Assembly: GCA_006937955.1 (NCBI GenBank)
Contig: SSNP01000044.1
Coordinates: 781,857-845,856 of the forward strand
Length of the DNA stretch: 64,000 bases
Source of the DNA: Pachypanchax playfairii
Taxonomy: Eukaryota; Chordata; Actinopteri; Cyprinodontiformes; Aplocheilidae
Direction of reading: 5' to 3'
Shown here: positions 60,020 through 64,000 of the stretch, piece by piece
Layout: each line of letters starts with the position of its first letter
Numbering within the stretch: position 1 is the first letter of the stretch
Translations under genes and position numbers: made by a program
The notes under the pieces: generated by a model
Seen by the model: the letters and a program-made list of their open reading frames with translations, nothing else
What the model was told of the DNA's origin: nothing
The model's database searches: none

Positions 60020-61135
60020 AATAAAAGGTCAGTGCATTCATCCCTCTCCCCAGTGACCTCCAGCTCCTTCTGAAGAATCCCAACTCATTCCCTTGCCAGA
60101 AAGAACCCCTCACCCTTCAATGAGTTCTGAGTCTGCCTCTGATTCCCCTCCAAGAGAAACAGACCCAGAAAACCTTTAAAGGTAGGTGATCAGGTGCACT
60201 CTAATCAGATGCCCCAATGCTTACAGACCAGTAAATCGAGAGCTTTGCCTTTTGGCTCAGCTCCGTGTTCAATGCACATGACTGGAGTAACACCCTCATT
60301 ACAGCAGGTAAAGTCCTAATCTGTTGGTCTATCTCTTGCTCCATCCTGCCATCACAAGTGAACAAGACACCAAAATACTTAAACCCCTCCTCTTGAGGCA
60401 ATGCTTTACTCTGATACCACATGGCGTATTTCATCTATTTCTGGTTGAGAACCATAGTCTCTGGTTCAGAGAAGTTGACTCTTCCAGGCCTGTTTGCACT
60501 TGGTTGCACATTGCCCCAGTACATGCTGAAAGTTATGGCTCGGCATCACCAATAAAACAACATGATCTGCTAAAAGGCAGAGATGAAACCTTGAACTTTT
60601 CAAAGCAGACACCCTCCTCACAATTACTATACAATACCTTGGCATCCTCAGCGCTGAGAACGCAGACACAGGTTTGTTCTGGCTGTACAGGAATTGGATA
60701 GCTCTCTTAAATCCAAAGTTCAACAATCGGTTAGGGCCTATTTTCCAAAAACCTAGAGCAAACTTTGCTGGAGAGGCTGAGAAGTATGATCCCTCTATAC
60801 TTCTCCACCCAAACCAAACACAGCTGAGGATGGCACTTGCTTTCCTTTCCAGTCATTGAAAAGCTTGTCAGAATCTTTGAGGCCAAGCAAAAATCCTTCA
60901 CCACAGCCTATACAAATTCCTTCCATGACTGAGTTTTGCTTCTACAACCACAGATGCTGAAGTACTACGGGGCATACGGCACCTGTCATCTACTTTAGGG
61001 GTTCAAGGAGACAGCCAAGCCCCAAAGGCCTCCTTCTGCTCCCATCATTGCTGGTGTGTACCAATGAGTTCATCTGGTTGCCACTGCAACAAGGACCAAT
61101 GACCTTCTGACCACAACTCTTTAAAGCTGCATCTG
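60020..61135 (-). pseudogene. Old Rex3/RTE-type LINE copy
   Basis: The minus frame at 60434-60201 reads EEGFKYFGVLFTCDGRMEQE and LSQKAKLSIY, the connection region of Rex3-like reverse transcriptase. Upstream on the minus strand, decayed pieces correspond to the LADDVVL palm region (about 60560) and further back to the endonuclease-RT linker (60840-61100). Many frameshifts; clearly ancient compared with the Rex3 tail at 17405. Confidence 0.7.
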
Positions 61136-61599
61136 CAGTTTATATAAATATATGACAAGTATTGCCTAAAAACATTCATACAACAAAAAAGTAATAGACA
61201 AACACAAGTTTCCTTTTTATTCTTAGGTCAAGTTTATAAACTTAATACATGTTTGTTCGACAGGATTTGTCCAATTTACTTAAACAGTCATGATCAAGAC
61301 ATACAACACAGATGCCCTTTTCCAAACAAAACCACTGTATTTACTATGTAAAACAAGATAATAAATCTGAGAATGATTTTACTACCAAATGAACACAGCT
61401 CACAAATGTTTTCCAATAAAATCCCTCTACTGCTTTGATATTCTCCCACACCCAACAAAATCAAAACTTGACTTAGCTGTTTAGAAAATAATTTCTTTTG
61501 CTCATTTCTAAATCAAAAGCCTAACTAATAATTATTGTAGATGTAAGCCCACTGGAGAAGCCTTTCATATCAAATCCTTTTTTAGTTTTTGGTTTTACA

Positions 61600-62010
61600 G
61601 CTTTCCTGAATATCGGAAGCATGTGTGCACAGACTATCTGAAATGAGGTTACTGGCTCTCAGGGGAGCCTAGAGTTTACTAAAAATACCCTGGCTAGAAT
61701 AAGATGGAGGCCCTTAGCTGATCTGATGAGGGAGAATTGGTTGATTGCTGGCCCGGTGTCCTTCCAACAGGTTGTTTCTGAAAACAACCCTCTTCACAGT
61801 TGCTCTGCGGAGCCAGTGACACAGAGGTATGTCCCCTCTGTTTTATGCAACTCCACATCAAGGAGGCTCATTAAGGAATTAATTAGAGCAAACCCACATT
61901 GAAAATTTTAATTAGACTGAGGCTCCTGGTCTCTGAAAGAACTCTTCAAAAGAAAAAAGTGTGTAAGAATGAAACAGGTATAGAGGAACAATAAAACATC
62001 AGTATGCTTA
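61600..62010. promoter_or_regulatory. Candidate conserved noncoding element, intron 1
   Basis: Unique sequence with AAGGAATTAATTAGAGC (61873) and TTTTAATTAGACTGAGGC (61905), the only such block seen in the right half. Confidence 0.36.
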
Positions 62011-63897
62011 TATAACAATTACTTCAAGCCCTCTCTGCCTACATATTTTGGGCAAATACCATGAGACTTTTTAACTCACTGCATGGAATAAAATAACCAG
62101 CTTGCCTACTTATGCAGAACTTGGAAAATATACAAACTTTGGCCTTCTTTCCGTTATTAATCTTCACAAATACTTTCATCATTCCTGATGCACTGATGAT
62201 TCCTGATGATCAACTCCTTTAACATGGAAAGTGTGTGGTAAACAATCATTCCATCTGGCAAATGTAGACATGTTTAATTTAAAAAAAAAAATTAAAAATT
62301 GCAAACAGACATCAGGAGAAGTGATAAAAGTGCTATTACAGCTGATAGTGCTAACTGCCTTATTGACCACTGTTAAACCACCAAAAAGAGGGCAAACATC
62401 AAACTCATGAAACATGAAGAAATGCCATGGAAATACTGAATTTCTGTGTTATTGGTGCTCTTCATGGAAATGAACAGTGAATGCATTATGAATGAATAAA
62501 GAATGAATAATGAACGGATAGAAAAGTAATGCATGGTATGGCAAAACCAAGCAATGCAATGTCTCCATTAATTTCCAGAGGTTCATTCTATTCACTTTTA
62601 AACTAGTCTAATTTATTTATATATTATTCTTCCATCAACTTAATGTATTTCCAGCTGAGGAGTGCAGAAATTATACATTAAAACGAGGAACCTAGTAACA
62701 TCGTATGCTTTCAAGTTACCATTGTGATGTCATCTGAAGAAACTATACCCAAAAACACTTCAATCCTTCAATTCCTCACTGAAGTGTGTGCCGTTTGATG
62801 CCTTCTGATACTTTCACCTAGAAACTGCCTTCAAACTTTAAACAGATCACAAGACATTTAACTAACATATTGAGGAGATGTTTTTATATGTATTGCAGTT
62901 TTTGTAAAATCCCAGTTTAATGTTAACACCATTTTTAGATATTACTGTATATTTTCTAGATAACATGACAACAGAGTGAAAAATGTGTCGCAGAAGCACA
63001 AAACCTTATCGAGCACTCCCACAGCTTTTACAAGAGATTATTTTTTCTTTCAGCTAATGTGCATCTCATTGATGTAAGACTTGGATTTCTCACAGATCCC
63101 TCCAGGAGGCACAGCATGTCCATCAGAGGTCATATTCACTTCCACTATAACTGAGGTCTCTTTTTCCCTTCAAAACTTGATACGAAGGATGTTTTTAACT
63201 TATTTTAACTCCCACATGAGACTAAATTTTTCGTGTTTGACCACCAAAACCCTCCTAACATTCATAGTTCAAGAATTGCCTTAAAGTTTCTGCACAGTAA
63301 CTGTTTTAGGTATATTTTTATTTGGGTTCTCTGCTGCTTTGTGCAGCTCCATCAAACTTCTGCACTTCCATAAGAGGAAGAGAAGGCAGGATGATGCATC
63401 CAGCACTGCAGTGCCTGAATGGCTGTGACAGACTTGCTGGAAGTCTATATTAAGCTGCAGGCAAGAGAAATCTTGTTCTCTGACTGGCTACAACTGCATG
63501 AAACTGTTTCAGCGGTTTTAAAGTTTAACTTTTACAACAGCTTAGATTTTGACATCAAATAAATTCTAAACAATATCCTTGTTCAGCCTCATCTTGTTTC
63601 CAATTCTTCCTATATTTGATCAGGGTGAGACAGTTCTGTGTTGTTTCCCCATGATAAATATAATAGAATGTTGGACTTTATACACAAAGTGTCAGAAACT
63701 ATTATAATTCACCAGGATATTTCTGATTTTGACAACACTGTCTAAACCAGACAAATCAGTTATTCTTATTAGAGTGTTTTTTAATCTCTTCAGTAACATC
63801 ACGTACCTGCACTGGAACTCTCAGAGGTCCACATTATGTGGATTTAGCTATAGACACAGGTGGACACCACTTCCATCTAACTCAAACTTTTGCAATA

Positions 63898-64000
63898 GGG
63901 ATGGAACTATACCATTTTTTTCAAACTGATACAATACCGATACTTGGATCTGAGTACTTGATGATACCGAGTACCAACGCCGATACTTCTATCACACAAA
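63898..64000 (+). mobile_element. hAT-like element, 5' end only (cut by window edge)
   Basis: AGGGATGGAACTATACCATT followed by repeated GATACCGA/GATACTT motifs is the start of a frequent fish hAT-type element. The rest lies beyond 64000. Confidence 0.5.

Larger units (their letters stand above)
47264..64000 (-). other. INPP5A: INPP5A intron 1 (3' part; exon 1 outside window)
   Basis: Everything right of the exon 2 acceptor should be intron 1, because INPP5A exon 1 (initiator Met and the segment ending in GSLFDD in the human protein) was not found on the minus strand up to 64000, nor any CpG-rich promoter. Unassigned stretches: 47264-48754, 50449-52288, 53480-54478, 56081-57559, 61141-61599 and 62011-63896. 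Confidence 0.7.

Overview
The window is vertebrate nuclear DNA, almost certainly from a percomorph-type teleost. The retroelement mix (Rex1, Rex3/RTE, L2/Maui), abundant Tc1/mariner, pogo and hAT elements, TTAA-flanked miniature elements and long CA, GGAT, TTCC and AAAC microsatellites is typical of bony fish. The species cannot be fixed from this sequence.

One host gene is supported. Three short minus-strand exons (47222-47263, 26301-26401, 26084-26171) have canonical splice sites and compatible phases, and together encode 77 residues that match the N-terminal part of inositol polyphosphate-5-phosphatase A (INPP5A). Transcription runs right to left. The window therefore holds the distal part of a long intron 1 (>16.7 kb), exon 2, a 20.8-kb intron 2, exon 3, a 129-bp intron 3, exon 4, and the first 26 kb of intron 4. 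Exon 1 and the catalytic 3' exons lie outside.

Layout: 1-26 kb (intron 4) is relatively poor in repeats and carries blocks of complex sequence rich in TAATTA, TGACAG and octamer motifs that look like conserved noncoding elements. It is broken by a TTAA-flanked element (2.4-3.0 kb), a hAT-in-hAT nest (11.8-12.3 kb), a pogo-like element (12.4-13.1 kb), a second TTAA-flanked element (13.3-13.8 kb), a Rex3 tail with a GGAT array (17.4-17.9 kb) and an unassigned inverted-repeat element (19.7-20.6 kb). 27.8-47.2 kb (intron 2) is dense in transposons: pogo-like, a Rex1>SINE>hAT nest, L2, a TcMar element with an insertion, Tigger-like, Tc1-like copy A, a MADF exon, a Rex1 pseudogene and a 4 x 292-bp array beside exon 2. 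47.3-64 kb (intron 1) has two more TTAA-element copies, an apparently intact Tc1 transposon (54479-56080), a chimeric LINE remnant, Tc1-like copy B, an old Rex3 copy, one conserved-looking block near 61.6-62.0 kb and the start of a hAT-like element at the right edge.

The genes do not form an operon or pathway; the interest lies in a large host gene whose introns act as both transposon sink and, probably, regulatory landscape. The strongest single items are the Tc1 element with a full 340-residue DDE transposase between two identical 200-bp inverted repeats, the two inverted Tc1-like copies with DD36E spacing that flank exon 2, and the four equal 292-bp units next to the exon 2 splice donor. 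I read by eye with no alignments, so homology calls rest on recognised motifs and remembered family sequences.
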